This document shows, one piece after another, positions 24,001 to 34,665 of a DNA stretch of 64,000 nucleotides (position 1 is the stretch's first letter; each line of letters starts with the position of its first letter). The notes under the pieces are model-generated. The model made no database searches and was not told the DNA's origin. It was given only the letters and a program-made list of their open reading frames with translations. Source of the DNA: Typha latifolia (lineage: Eukaryota > Streptophyta > Magnoliopsida > Poales > Typhaceae); the NCBI GenBank assembly GCA_019914945.1, contig CM034103.1:3596001-3660000 (forward strand), read 5' to 3'. The translations under genes and the position numbers were made by a program.

Positions 24001-26273
24001 TTCTTAGTGCTAGTGATAAATAGCATCAAGGTGAACAATTCTATAGACCCAAGTAAAGGAGATGTCAGAGTGGACCATGAGGGCAGGGGGAAAAGGTAAT
24101 GAACAAATTGAAAAGCAGAAGAGCGAAGTTGAAAAGAATGACGCTTTATCTAATGCCACAGGCATACAGAAGCATCAATTCTATAAGGCAAATTACGGAT
24201 AAGGCTTCAGCTTCTGTCTTTTTGACCCCACATAGCTGCCACATTTAAGAGCAAATTGAATAAAGAACTACAAAAGGGAACCAATTAGATCACCAGTTAG
24301 GGCCCAGCCCTGTACAATAGTATGTGGCTATGACGAGGAAAGAGTGGTTTCGCTGGTTTTTGACAAAACTAGCCCCTGTTTCAATTTTTTTTTCTTCTTT
24401 ATCAATATATATACCATCCCTCAAACTTAATATTAAAAAAAAAGACCTGTTTCACAATAATTGTCAGTAAAATGCTGAACTTATCATCATTTTATCTAAA
24501 AAAGAGAAAACATTAACTAATTCGGCGTCAACATTTTGTGTTGCTATAAAAAAAATTAAGGACGGACTTAGCAAAATCTATCAGCATTTCATTTGTAAAA
24601 GTCTAAATAAATCACTGATAAAATTAGTGTTTTATTTTATTAACTTACATATATAATATTGAATTTATTGGTGTTTCTATCGAAAAATAAAACATTAATA
24701 TCATCAGTGTTTTAGTGACATCTACAGTAAAACAAACCCATGTTCCACAAAAATAATTTAATACTGAGTTAGTTTGGTAAAATATACTCGTAGTTTCTCA
24801 CAAAACTCTTGTCTAGTTGCAGTATCTAGTTCTATTCAAAAAATATAAAAGAGTGCAGGAGAGGCATAAGATTCATATGTGCATATTTGACTATTATTTG
24901 TTAGACCATGAGGCATGGACAGAGAACAAGAGATAAGGATAAGAGGCAAGGCCTCTTCTTTTTGTGTCGGAGTATTTAACGAAATAGAATCAAACTCACG
25001 ATTCTCCAAATCAGATCAAATCAAATAAACACATCCTACTATTTATAAAAGAGATGATCTCTCCTTGTCGCAGTAGCTTAGGTGGAGCTTTCATAGCTTA
25101 CGGCACTACCAATTCAAACAGCGGCAACTTTTTTTGTCTTCCCATGGACAGGTCACAGGGTCATCTCCTTTCCCATTAATTAAGCATGTGAATTAAAAAA
25201 AAAATTTATCGAAGACTAATCGAGATAAGTCGTTCTTTTAGGTAAAGCAACTCAATCTGCTACCAAATTGCTGGTCCAAAGATAAGAAAGAGCATGTAGA
25301 CGCCCAATTTGATAACCACTATGTGTGCATGACAAAGAGTCAATTCAACATTCCAGCAATAGCCAATTTGAGCATTATGAGCACAAAAAAAATTTCAACT
25401 TACCAACTCTTATTAAATTAATCAAGCTGATCTAAAAATTTCAACTTTATATTAGCCTATTAGGACCAGGTAGTATAATAATTTTCTAGTCCTTGGAATT
25501 GGAAAATGGCATCCGTAAAGTAATCATACATTCCAGCAATTATAATCCAGTGAATACGAATGAAAGAACAACCAATTCACCAAAAACACTACAACCAAAA
25601 TCCCCCAGTAAGTGGGTATAATGGTTGATATTATATCAACAAGAAGTAGAGAGTTCTATGATGTGCAATTTTTACCCCCCCTTCAAAACCACCAAAGAGA
25701 ACAATTTTTTCTGGGATTAAAATTGATATATCACTAGAAAATTTTACAAAGATTAAAAAGTAAAGCCGAAATATTAAAAAAATAAAAATAAAAAACAATG
25801 TACCAACAAGCCAAAACTTCGGTAAGATTGACGAGGAAAAGAAAATTAAGATTGGGAGTAACAAAGAGCGAGTCCAAAAAAATTAAAATAACATAGGAAT
25901 AAAAAGAAGTAGCCAAGACAGCGACGCAGTGTCCCAAAAGATCCAAAAGGTAAGGAAACCATAACCAAATCGACGATTACTCAATCCCAACAAAACCCTA
26001 GCCACGACGATCACCATGGCGATCTAACAAGATCCTCTGTTTCAATCATTGATCCAACGAAAGCACACGCAAATATCTGTCTAAATTTGCATCAAATTCT
26101 CGCTTTGCCCGAACAAGAAGAGGATCTCTATAACGTCGACTAAAGCTAATGGAAAAAAAAAGGGGGGGGGGGGGGAAGGGGGAAAATTCACGGGAAAACA
26201 AGACAACACCGATACTATTAAAAAAAAGCATTCGAAGAGATAAAAAGATATAAAGAATCTGAGATCACTTACA
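23892..26273 (-). other. 5'UTR leader exon and ~2.4-kb 5'UTR intron of the RMA gene
   Basis: On the minus strand a good acceptor (ATATACAG) ends at 23907, leaving leader 23892-23906. A good donor (GTAAGTG) follows base 26273. The intron is thus about 23907-26272. It contains the (GA)n run at 23929-23996, a diffuse repeat near 24340-24780 and a G homopolymer near 26161-26174. The intron is inferred from splice consensus only. Confidence 0.55.
23929..23996. repeat. (AG)34 microsatellite
   Basis: Pure AG run of 68 bp in the inferred 5'UTR intron of the RMA gene, about 40 bp from the coding start. On the transcribed strand it reads as a CT tract just upstream of the 3' splice site, where it may serve as the polypyrimidine tract. 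Confidence 0.95.
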
Positions 26274-26430
26274 GATAAGAATTGGAAGAGAATTTGGGAA
26301 ACGAATCCGGTAGCGTGACGCCGTTGTCGCAAAGAAGAAGAGGAGGAGGAGGAGGATGAGGATGAGAAGAAGACGAAGAAGAGCGACTTGAGTAGTAGTG
26401 GGAGAAATGGTGAGATAACGTATATATGGG
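26274..26430 (-). promoter_or_regulatory. First non-coding exon and core promoter of the RMA gene
   Basis: On the minus strand a TATA-like motif (catatatacg, about 26419-26428) is followed by a purine/pyrimidine-biased leader that ends at the donor after 26273. Transcription would start at about 26390. Based on motif spacing only. Confidence 0.4.
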
Positions 26431-26499
26431 GGAAAGCTTTGGAAGAGGGTGTGGTACATAACCGGCTTTTTCCTCACACGTGCCGGTCATATATCTATA

Positions 26500-27180
26500 T
26501 CATAGTACGGATTCGGATACATTATTATTATGGATGGATAGTGAACTTGCGAATATCGGATCTTTTGACCAAATTAGCCCTCTCTCAAATTAGTTTTACC
26601 TTAATGGATCACCCTCCAAACTTAATATCATAACTAGTCTGCGTTACTATATAGCTATCAGTATTTATATTTATAAATTAATTAAAAGTAATAATCTTAT
26701 CCTCAATTTTTTTACAATTTTTTATATAAAATATTTATAGATTTTAGTTAAATTTATCTTAATTTCTTGTGACACATATTATATATAAGAAAAAGACGCT
26801 CAAACTATTAGTGTTTCCTCTTCTTAGATAAAAATGCTGTCATTTAGTATTAAATTTGAGTTATATTTATTTTCTGAGTTAGCCAAAAATACTGGGAATA
26901 GTACACATATATGGTATTTATTGCCAGAATTAATTATTGAAATCTATAATTCAATTGGTAATAAATGAATAGATCTATATGTAATTAGATTAGATATTCA
27001 TATAAAACCTCTCCCTCGAACCTACTTTGATTTTAAGGCCTAGATTCTTTCTCCATTTATTGCTACAAAACATATTTTTATATTATTATTATTTTATAAT
27101 ATTTTGATCTCGATTCCGATACTATTTTTAACTCATATTCATATTATCGATCGAGATATTAATTATCACACTTATATTCA
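26500..27180. other. Intergenic, AT-rich, diffuse repeat similarity
   Basis: Words such as ccctccaaacttaatatcat near 26605-26630 resemble ccctcaaacttaatatta near 24417-24435, suggesting old copies of one dispersed element. No gene is seen. Confidence 0.4.
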
Positions 27181-27189
27181 AAAAATTTA

Positions 27190-27756
27190 GGGTTAAATAC
27201 ATTTAGCTTCCCTACTTATGCTCAAAATTATTTTTATCCATCCGTGTACTTACAAATAAAGTGAGATCATTCGCTTTTCCATCCAAATTAACGAAGGGTG
27301 CCCAAAGAAAGGTTGAATTCCCTCCATTTTTAATTTTCTATGGACAAAAATGCCCTTCCTCTCTTATATAAGTATTTCTTTCTCTTCAAAGAATATCCAA
27401 ATATTTTCTTCTTTTACTTTCTAGATTTGCTAACTATATAGTAAGTTTTTTTATACTGATTTCTTATAAAGTTTAGTAGTTATATCATATCTAATAATAA
27501 GATAAATGCAAGGTTAAAAAAAATAAAACCGATAGTACAAATTCCCATCTCGTAAAATTCTTATCATATTTTTCTTAAGAAAAGATAGAACACGATAAAG
27601 ACATTTTGGTCATTTAAGCACGCTTCATTAACTTTGACATAAAAACTAACGGTTTCAATTTAATCGTAAATACATAAACAAATTTGAGACATTTTAAAGT
27701 ACAACGAGATAACGTAATTTTAGACATAAGTACAGAAGTTAAAATGTATGTAACCC
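27190..27756. mobile_element. Mutator-like non-autonomous element with 9-bp TSD
   Basis: The left end (gggttaaatacatttagctt, 27190 onward) and the inverted right end (gggttacatacattttaact, from 27756 backward) align for about 100 bp as diverged terminal inverted repeats, including the shared words tacttatg and taaaattac or caaaatta. A perfect 9-bp duplication, AAAAATTTA, flanks the element at 27181-27189 and 27757-27765. Long inverted repeats with a 9-bp duplication are the hallmark of Mutator-like elements. At 567 bp without coding capacity it is non-autonomous. Confidence 0.75.
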
Positions 27757-27765
27757 AAAAATTTA

Positions 27766-28865
27766 TATAGAAATCAAATTTGTTCGAATATAATTTATCT
27801 CTTATATTATTTAAAATGTAAAGCTATTAAGAGGGTAAATATGTAATTAACTCTCTCAAAAAGAGGTTCATATTCACATTGGAAGTCCTTATAACCTCCT
27901 CCATAAAAGAAGACCAAAGATATGCTGCACATAAAATCTAAGCAATTTAACAATATAAGATTGATTCCTTGTATTTAGAGATGCTACGTCCATAATTGCA
28001 ATGTTTAGATTGGAAATTAATTAATTTAATTTAGTGCTTAAAAAATGAGATTTTTTACATAATTTCCATTGAAATCTTTCTAAATATTATAATTGCTACT
28101 ATATTTTTCAAAATATTATAGTTGCCATTAGATTATCAAATAGTCATTTGCTCTTGTATAAATTACTTAATATAATTGGACGGCTACTAATATTATTTGA
28201 TATCATGTTATCATAGCACAAGAAAAGATAAATTATTTTTTATGTAAGATAAAAGTTATTGATAAAGATTTTAATTTATTAAAAATAATGATATTTTATT
28301 ACCCTACATGTATCTGTTAACTTTAGCAATCAATCAAAAGTCTAAACTACTATTCAGGATTTGACTTTCACTTTATATACTTGTATTTTAAATTACATCA
28401 TCTAAGGATAATTTTAAATATAATTAACTAATATAATTAGCCTCATTCAGCAATAGAATTTATGAGCACTTGGATATAATATTCTCACCATGTAAGTTAT
28501 CATCTTCGTTATGGGTGGTAAACGACTTTTAAACGGACTTAGATTTAACCTAATTAGGTTTGGACTATAAATAGATCGATCCAATTATTAAACGAATTGT
28601 GTTTATTATCTCGATCAACTTATTTATGACCAATAAATCTAACAGGATAATCAATTTATAACCAGTTTATAACACGCAAAATATTTCGTTTACAATCCAA
28701 ATAAACTATTCTACAATCCGAATAAACTCACTTACAATTCAAACAACATAAAAAAATTTGAATAGCATGTGCGACCCGATAACCCATTTATGACTCGTAT
28801 AATAATTATCACAATCCCAGACTAACTCCGACCCGATTGCCACCCCCAGATCTCCCTCCATCTTT
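27766..28865. other. AT-rich spacer
   Basis: No gene or defined repeat was recognised. Confidence 0.4.
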
Positions 28866-28867
28866 TG

Positions 28868-28869
<2 letters not shown>

Positions 28870-28909
<40 letters not shown>
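28870..28909. repeat. (AT)n microsatellite
   Basis: About 20 AT units, uninterrupted. Confidence 0.95.
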
Positions 28910-28914
<5 letters not shown>

Positions 28915-28916
28915 TA

Positions 28917-29517
28917 ATGTACAACCCACAAACTAAGGTTAAATATTTACCCCCACTGTACTTAAAAGACAAAAGTTATTTGAAAATAATATACAACATT
29001 AAACTTTGGAGTTATAATTTAGCTAAATATTTGGGGGCCCTAATATATTTAACTCTTAAATCTACATCCAAGTTCACATGTCTTCCCTACTTTAAGACTA
29101 CGTGTGCACAGAGTACCTCCAAATTAGTACAAGAAGCCAACAAACCCCTACACAAATATCTCTCTCAGATATTTTCTTTCTCCCTTTTTGCTCTTTTGAC
29201 AGTTAAATGTAGCTCTCTCTTAAAACTCCTTTTTGAATCAAATAAATCAGCTCTAAATTTAATATTATTTTTACTATAGCTATAAGTATGTTCAGCATTT
29301 ATATCTATGAGTTACCAAAATAAAATACTAATTTTATTAGTTATTTATATATATATAAATTATTGAATTTGTCAACTGTTTATTTGAATTTTTTTTAGAG
29401 GAAGCATAGAGAGATCAGAGTCTTATATAAAATACGGATAAGTTTAAGTGAAATAAATCATTTCTAGTTTTATGTTTGGATAGTCTACTTAGTTTTTTTT
29501 TTCTCTTTTTATTTATT
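28917..29517. other. Spacer with an unassigned ORF
   Basis: A 120-codon plus-strand ORF (28917-29279) is Leu/Lys/Ser-rich with no recognisable domain, and I do not support it as a gene. The rest is AT-rich. Confidence 0.35.
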
Positions 29518-29656
29518 AAAAAAGAGACTAGTTTGGCAACTAACTTATTTGATGGCTGGCTCTATGTGAAACCAACCAAGTCTAACTCTATCGGAAAAAA
29601 AAGAGACTAGTTTGGTCAATAACTTGTTAAATGGCTCTATGTTAAACCAACTAACT
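29518..29656. repeat. Tandem duplication, unit about 80 bp
   Basis: The block starting aaaagagactagtttgg (29518) recurs at 29598. Each copy goes on with taactt, then atggctctatgt or ggctctatgtgaaacc. The copies have diverged. It abuts the SINE-like copy at about 29640. Confidence 0.7.
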
Positions 29657-29915
29657 ATAGTAGAGTTAATATATACCTACTCTATGACCAAAGAGGTCAT
29701 GCGTTCGACTCTAACCTCGAATAATAATTTGGAGAAATTATTTGGTGATCTGGTGGCCGGTGGCTTGGCCCAACGGCTCAATTCGGTTGATGGTTAGGTA
29801 GTGCAGTTGGCTCAAAGGAGCAGCTCGGTAGGACGACAGCTTGGAGCAAGTCTCGGCGTCGTTTGATTCGAAGTAATTGTTCGACGATGCACATAGCTTG
29901 CAGCATAGGAATGGT
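29640..29915 (+). mobile_element. SINE-like element, copy 1
   Basis: This segment is a diverged copy of 31800-32035. Shared words in the same order are gagaaattatttggtgatctgg against gagaaaattatttagtgatt, then gtcgtttgattcgaag against cgtttaatttgaaac, and gttcgacgatgcacata against gttcggtgacacatac. Upstream, gcgttcgactc (29701-29711) resembles a Pol III B box, as expected for a tRNA-derived SINE head. No coding capacity. The family is not one I can name. Confidence 0.5.
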
Positions 29916-30228
29916 TAGCCATTTATCTAATCCATATCTAGTCTTCGAACTTACGAATTATAAAAAATAAATATAAACTTCCACGGACCATTTTTTGTAA
30001 AAAAAAAATTGGCTCCATGTGAAAAGAGTTAATAGGTTTGATGAGACGTATGGATTACGCAAACGTCAAGAACCTACTAAAAAGTGCTACTAACTTGGGG
30101 GGTCCCAATGATCATTTAAATTAGGTTTTGGTCAAAATCGCATCTCTGGGTGTGCTTGTCTCATCTAGTGGTTGACACCTAATACTACAATGAGGTTTTG
30201 AGACCGTGATTTATGATTTATTTTATGA

Positions 30229-30248
30229 ATAAATAATAATAATAATAA

Positions 30249-30286
<38 letters not shown>
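30229..30286. repeat. (AAT)n joined to (ATT)n, a palindromic microsatellite
   Basis: An AAT run to about 30249 is followed at once by an ATT run of about 37 bp, so the two halves are complementary and could fold into a hairpin. A tRNA-like stretch before it (tctagtggttgacacc, gaggttttgagacc, about 30154-30210) suggests it may be the tail of another SINE. Confidence 0.75.
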
Positions 30287-30288
<2 letters not shown>

Positions 30289-30289
30289 A

Positions 30290-31195
30290 CCTTGTCTATA
30301 TAAGTATTTATCATTCCATGCATTTCATTTCTAACGAAATAAACGAATATTTTGTTACACACTTAAAATAACTTTGAAAAAATTATCTATATGAAACAAA
30401 CAAAGAAAATATTGTAATATATTTAAAGTCTCGGCAAATAGATTGTGTTCGGTGGTTGATGATATCATCCACAAATCTTAATCAGCTTTCATAGAAGTTG
30501 GACATATTTTGATGAAGCGATGGTCTTATCATTAATTTAGACTTCATCACAACTTTTTTTTTAATTAATTTAGACCATCAAAACTTTTGATTGTGTGAAT
30601 GGGATATAATTAAATTTTTTTAATTAATTTAGACTTCATTAAAACTTTTGATTGTGTGAATGGGATATAATTAATTCGAGAAGACTAGATGTTATAATAA
30701 ACTAGTCAGAGTTTGATCGAGCTGAGTTTAGTTCGGCTTAATTGAAAATTAGAAAATATCTAACTTTAAATAATGAGCTTGCTCTATTTTTCAGAAGAAA
30801 CTTATAATATTTACTTCATAGCTATAATATTTATATTTTTTAAGAGGTGGGCAGATATAAGGATGACTTTTATTTCTTAGCATTTTTTTATATGGGACTA
30901 AATGTGACCCAATTAATTTACAAACTTAATTTTTTTTTTACATTGCAAAACTTAAAATACCCGGGTCATTTTATTTGAGGTTGAAGCACATAACTAACTA
31001 TACTAAAACATACTAATGTATATCGTAAAATAGAAAATATATATCGAGCTAATTTAGTCCGAGCTCAAGTGACTCAAGTCTAGCGTCGCTTAGCTCGATC
31101 ATTATTTTGAGCCAAAAAATTGAGCTTGCTCGATTCGTTCATACCTTGTGTCGAGCTCATAAGTCTTGCGAGCGAGCTATTTTGTTAGCCCTAAT
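30290..31195. other. AT-rich intergenic region
   Basis: A short duplication (ttttttaattaatttagac, then aaaacttttgattgtgtgaatgggatataatta) occurs at about 30550-30615 and 30616-30672. No gene is seen. Confidence 0.45.
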
Positions 31196-31199
31196 TTTA

Positions 31200-31790
31200 A
31201 TTTAGAGAGAAGCTTGAGATAAGGTGACCTATTATCCCATATGCTTTTTATTATTATTGTTGATATCCTTTCTCTTATGATCATCTAGCTTAGGTTAATA
31301 ATTGTGTTAAAGCTATCAATTCTCTAATATGCACTCCATTCTTTTCTTGGCGGCTGATGATTTCTGTGTCAATAATCTTAAGTGTGTCTTAACATCTGCT
31401 TTAAAGATTAATTACCCTCTAACTCATATTCTATCTACACAAAATAAAAAAGAAACCTGGGCTTCCAAGCTTGGATGCATGGCTACCACATTTCCTATCA
31501 ATTATCTGGGTCTACCTCTCAACAATGGTATACTTCTTATCTCAGGTTGCTAAAAAATTATGGCAACAAATGGTGATGGAAACTTTCTCGGTTCAACTCA
31601 TTCTGTGCTCCATGGAAGGATATTAGATGAGGGGCGCTTTGGAGGAACCTAACAAATTTAAAAAGTTGTCATCTGTAGCAGAGTTTTTTTTTTCCTTTCT
31701 TTCCGTGACTCGTCCTTTTGCACGCGGAATGGCATATACTTTATTGCTTTGTGGTGGGATAGATGGATTTAGTACCGATCAATAGTAAAT
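31200..31790 (+). mobile_element. Degenerate LINE fragment, second copy
   Basis: Translation gives GDLLSHMLFIIIVDILSLMI near 31218-31280, the region around the GDPLSP motif of LINE reverse transcriptase. It then jumps, with a deletion, to FLAADDFCVNNLK (31345-31385, the xxDD box region), then FPINYLGLPLNN near 31495-31525 and the zinc-finger region (KKLWQQMV). Frameshifts and stops are present. It differs from the fragment at 4035-5500 and so represents a separate insertion. Confidence 0.65.
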
Positions 31791-31799
31791 GCTCGTTTT

Positions 31800-32035
31800 A
31801 GTATCAATCAATTCTAATGTAGTTGGTAAGTATCTTTCCTATAGCAGGTTATAATTAACTCTAATTTTAAATAATTATTGTGGAGAAAATTATTTAGTGA
31901 TTGGTGGTGACTTGGCTCGACTAGTGGCGAGCAATTCAACACAACAACGCGTCGCAATATCTCAACGACGTTTAATTTGAAACAATAGTTCGGTGACACA
32001 TACGACTTAAAATCTAAACTAGGTAACTTTGTGTG
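31800..32035 (+). mobile_element. SINE-like element, copy 2
   Basis: Diverged copy of 29640-29915, aligned over most of its length (see that entry). It lies directly downstream of the LINE fragment. The candidate A box is atgtagttggtaag (31817-31830); the B-box region is decayed. Confidence 0.45.
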
Positions 32036-34660
32036 TTGGCTAAGATTAGCTCTTTGCTCTGATAGATATATATATAGCATAAAAAATATGCTTGCTTTAG
32101 TAATACAGGTTACGCTGCTGGTACACTTGGCTAAAAAACGAAGAGGTGCCCATGATGAGCAATTTCTTTTTTTTATTATTAAGTTTCTTATGCAAACTAA
32201 TCACTAGACTATCGAATTACCAGATGATATTGAATTGGTTAAGAATTACAAAATGATACTGAGAAATGGTTAAACCTTCGCTCTAAACTTCATACAAAGG
32301 AAGGAAACTATATCACGAAAAGGTGTGCTGGGTGATCAATGATGTCTCCTTTGTGATTCTAAAGATGAGACCACCACCAACCATTATCTTCCTCAATTAT
32401 GATTATACCAAATATATTCTTCTTCTCTTCCATTCTACCTTCTTATTTGTCCTTAATAGTCAGATTATAAAGATGGATAGGATATGTTTCTCTGTTTAAT
32501 TTGAGGACAAATATAAAAAGAGAGAAAGGAATGGGCACTCACCATGCCTACAGACATCAGAAATTCTAGCTTACCTGGAAAATCTATTATCCTCCCAAAA
32601 GTTCTGTCATTCTCTTCCTTCTCTAAACTAGGTAACATCTGAAGGGATGGTCTATTTTTCTAAAAATGAAAACATAACAAAACTCAAAGATTATATACTC
32701 ATGTGGTAAGATGTTACAAGATAATAAAGGCAAAACACTGGGCATTTTTAATAAATTTTCCAATATTTTATTATCTCTCTAGCCCCAGAGAGTAAGACAT
32801 GAAACCTTTTACTTAAGAATAAGAGAATGTTAGAGCCTCAGATATTTGGAGGAAATTTATATATACATACATATGTATATATATTGTTTACCAGCTTAAG
32901 CTTTGAGGGCAAGTCTTGCAATCAATCTTCAGTTTAATAGTAGAAAATATACTACTTGATAGCTGATCTAATTCATAAATCTATCAGACCACATGTAGGT
33001 TTTCAGGTAGATCTATCTGTAATAATAAAACAGATACCTTGCTTTGAATGTAGAAATGTGCATATCATGCAGGCATAAATTAACTCGAATTCTCAACAAA
33101 TATGTGCTATTCCACACTCAGGGTACACGACAAACATTTTATTGGGTTCAGCAGTTGGGAGTTTGAAATCATTCAAAATCGATCCTAAATCGCATAATAA
33201 TAGAGGATAAAAAAGTGTTACAAAGGTAAATAAAATAAATAGTTTCTTTGCGCTAAGCTTCTTTCCCATTCTACGGGTACAGCAGATGGCATGAATATTT
33301 GATTAACATCATAATTAAGAAGCTTCAATTTATCTACCTAAATATGAAAGAAGACCTGGTGAGTGAATCTGTGAGCAAAGAGATAGCTATAGAAGGCAAA
33401 AGAAAGACCTAATGACAAATAATTAGGTCTCAAAACTACTTATGACATGATCTTTATAGAGAACAGCAGCCAAAACTCAGATGATAATAGTGATTTGAAA
33501 TGATAAAGTTTATTTCAGTAATCTAGAACTAGGTTAGGGCAAAAAGAAAAAAGAAAAGAAAGATCGCACATGTTTCATAACATGGGTTGAATTATATTTC
33601 GTTTGCGAGTATTGCAACTAGTCTTCGATAACTGTACCAATATAACACTAGCACAAAACAAGTTATGCACTATTGACTCTTAAAATATTTTGAACCCTGA
33701 ATATAATTAGACTGTTGCAGGTACTACTACACCATGAAGAGAAAAATAGTACCTTCTGAGAGGCAATGTAATCACAATCCATAGCAACTGAATAGATAAA
33801 ATCTAGAACAGTCCACAACTCCTCTTAGAGGCATATGTTTCCAACCAACATGCAGAAAATGTATTATCACAAGCACAAAAAAGGTATCAAGCTTCAAGTA
33901 TCACAAAGATGTCGAGATTTGAGAAGATATGATGTTCATTTCATAGTGACAGATCCAGGCAAATCAAAGGTAAAGCAAAAACTTGTAAGAAGGTAAAAAA
34001 ATGTTAGAAAATGAAAACTATTAAGTACACCGGCAGAAAACTCATAGAGAAACAAAAGCTTCACCAAGTGACAAGTAGCCTATGCTAAGTTCTGTTGCAC
34101 AGAGAACTAAATGATCATGGGTGCCATTGTCACAGATGACAGAACAACTCTTCACAAAGTAATATACTTCCCACCATTCATAGGGATAGATGCTACATAA
34201 CACCATACGCGCTCACTGATTATTAAACTTTTGACTAAGCAGAAAGGGAGACAAACCTCGAATCTAGGGAGACAAGTGCAGGGAGGAGAATTATCTATTT
34301 TGTTTGCTACTTATGTATCACCACACTCCGGTAGTGAAATATATATCAATATGAATCACGAGAGTTCTAAGAACAGAAGCTTGCCCCAAAGATGTAATAA
34401 CCGGTACTGATAATCTTTTTAATACTAGGAATTAAAAAAAATCATTAGATTAAGCAGTATAAGCATGATCTTTATATATAGACAGTTGGATGAAGTTTAA
34501 ATTAAAGTCTATTTAGACTACATAGAGACTATCCCCACTTTCAAATAATAATAAGATTGAAGCACCTTGTCATCTGACTTTTTTCAAAGTGAACCGGAAC
34601 ATCAATAAAGGAAGACTAGAAACAGTAACATCAGACCAAATATACAGAGCAAATATTATC
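32036..34660. other. Intergenic region downstream of the thioredoxin gene
   Basis: No protein family was recognised on either strand. If the thioredoxin transcript is spliced after 34669, its last small exon and 3' UTR would lie here on the minus strand. Confidence 0.4.
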
Positions 34661-34665
34661 CAAAC

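Noticed and set aside
28917..29279. 120-codon plus-strand ORF
   Set aside because: No recognisable domain and no promoter or splice context; the length is expected by chance in this AT-rich spacer.
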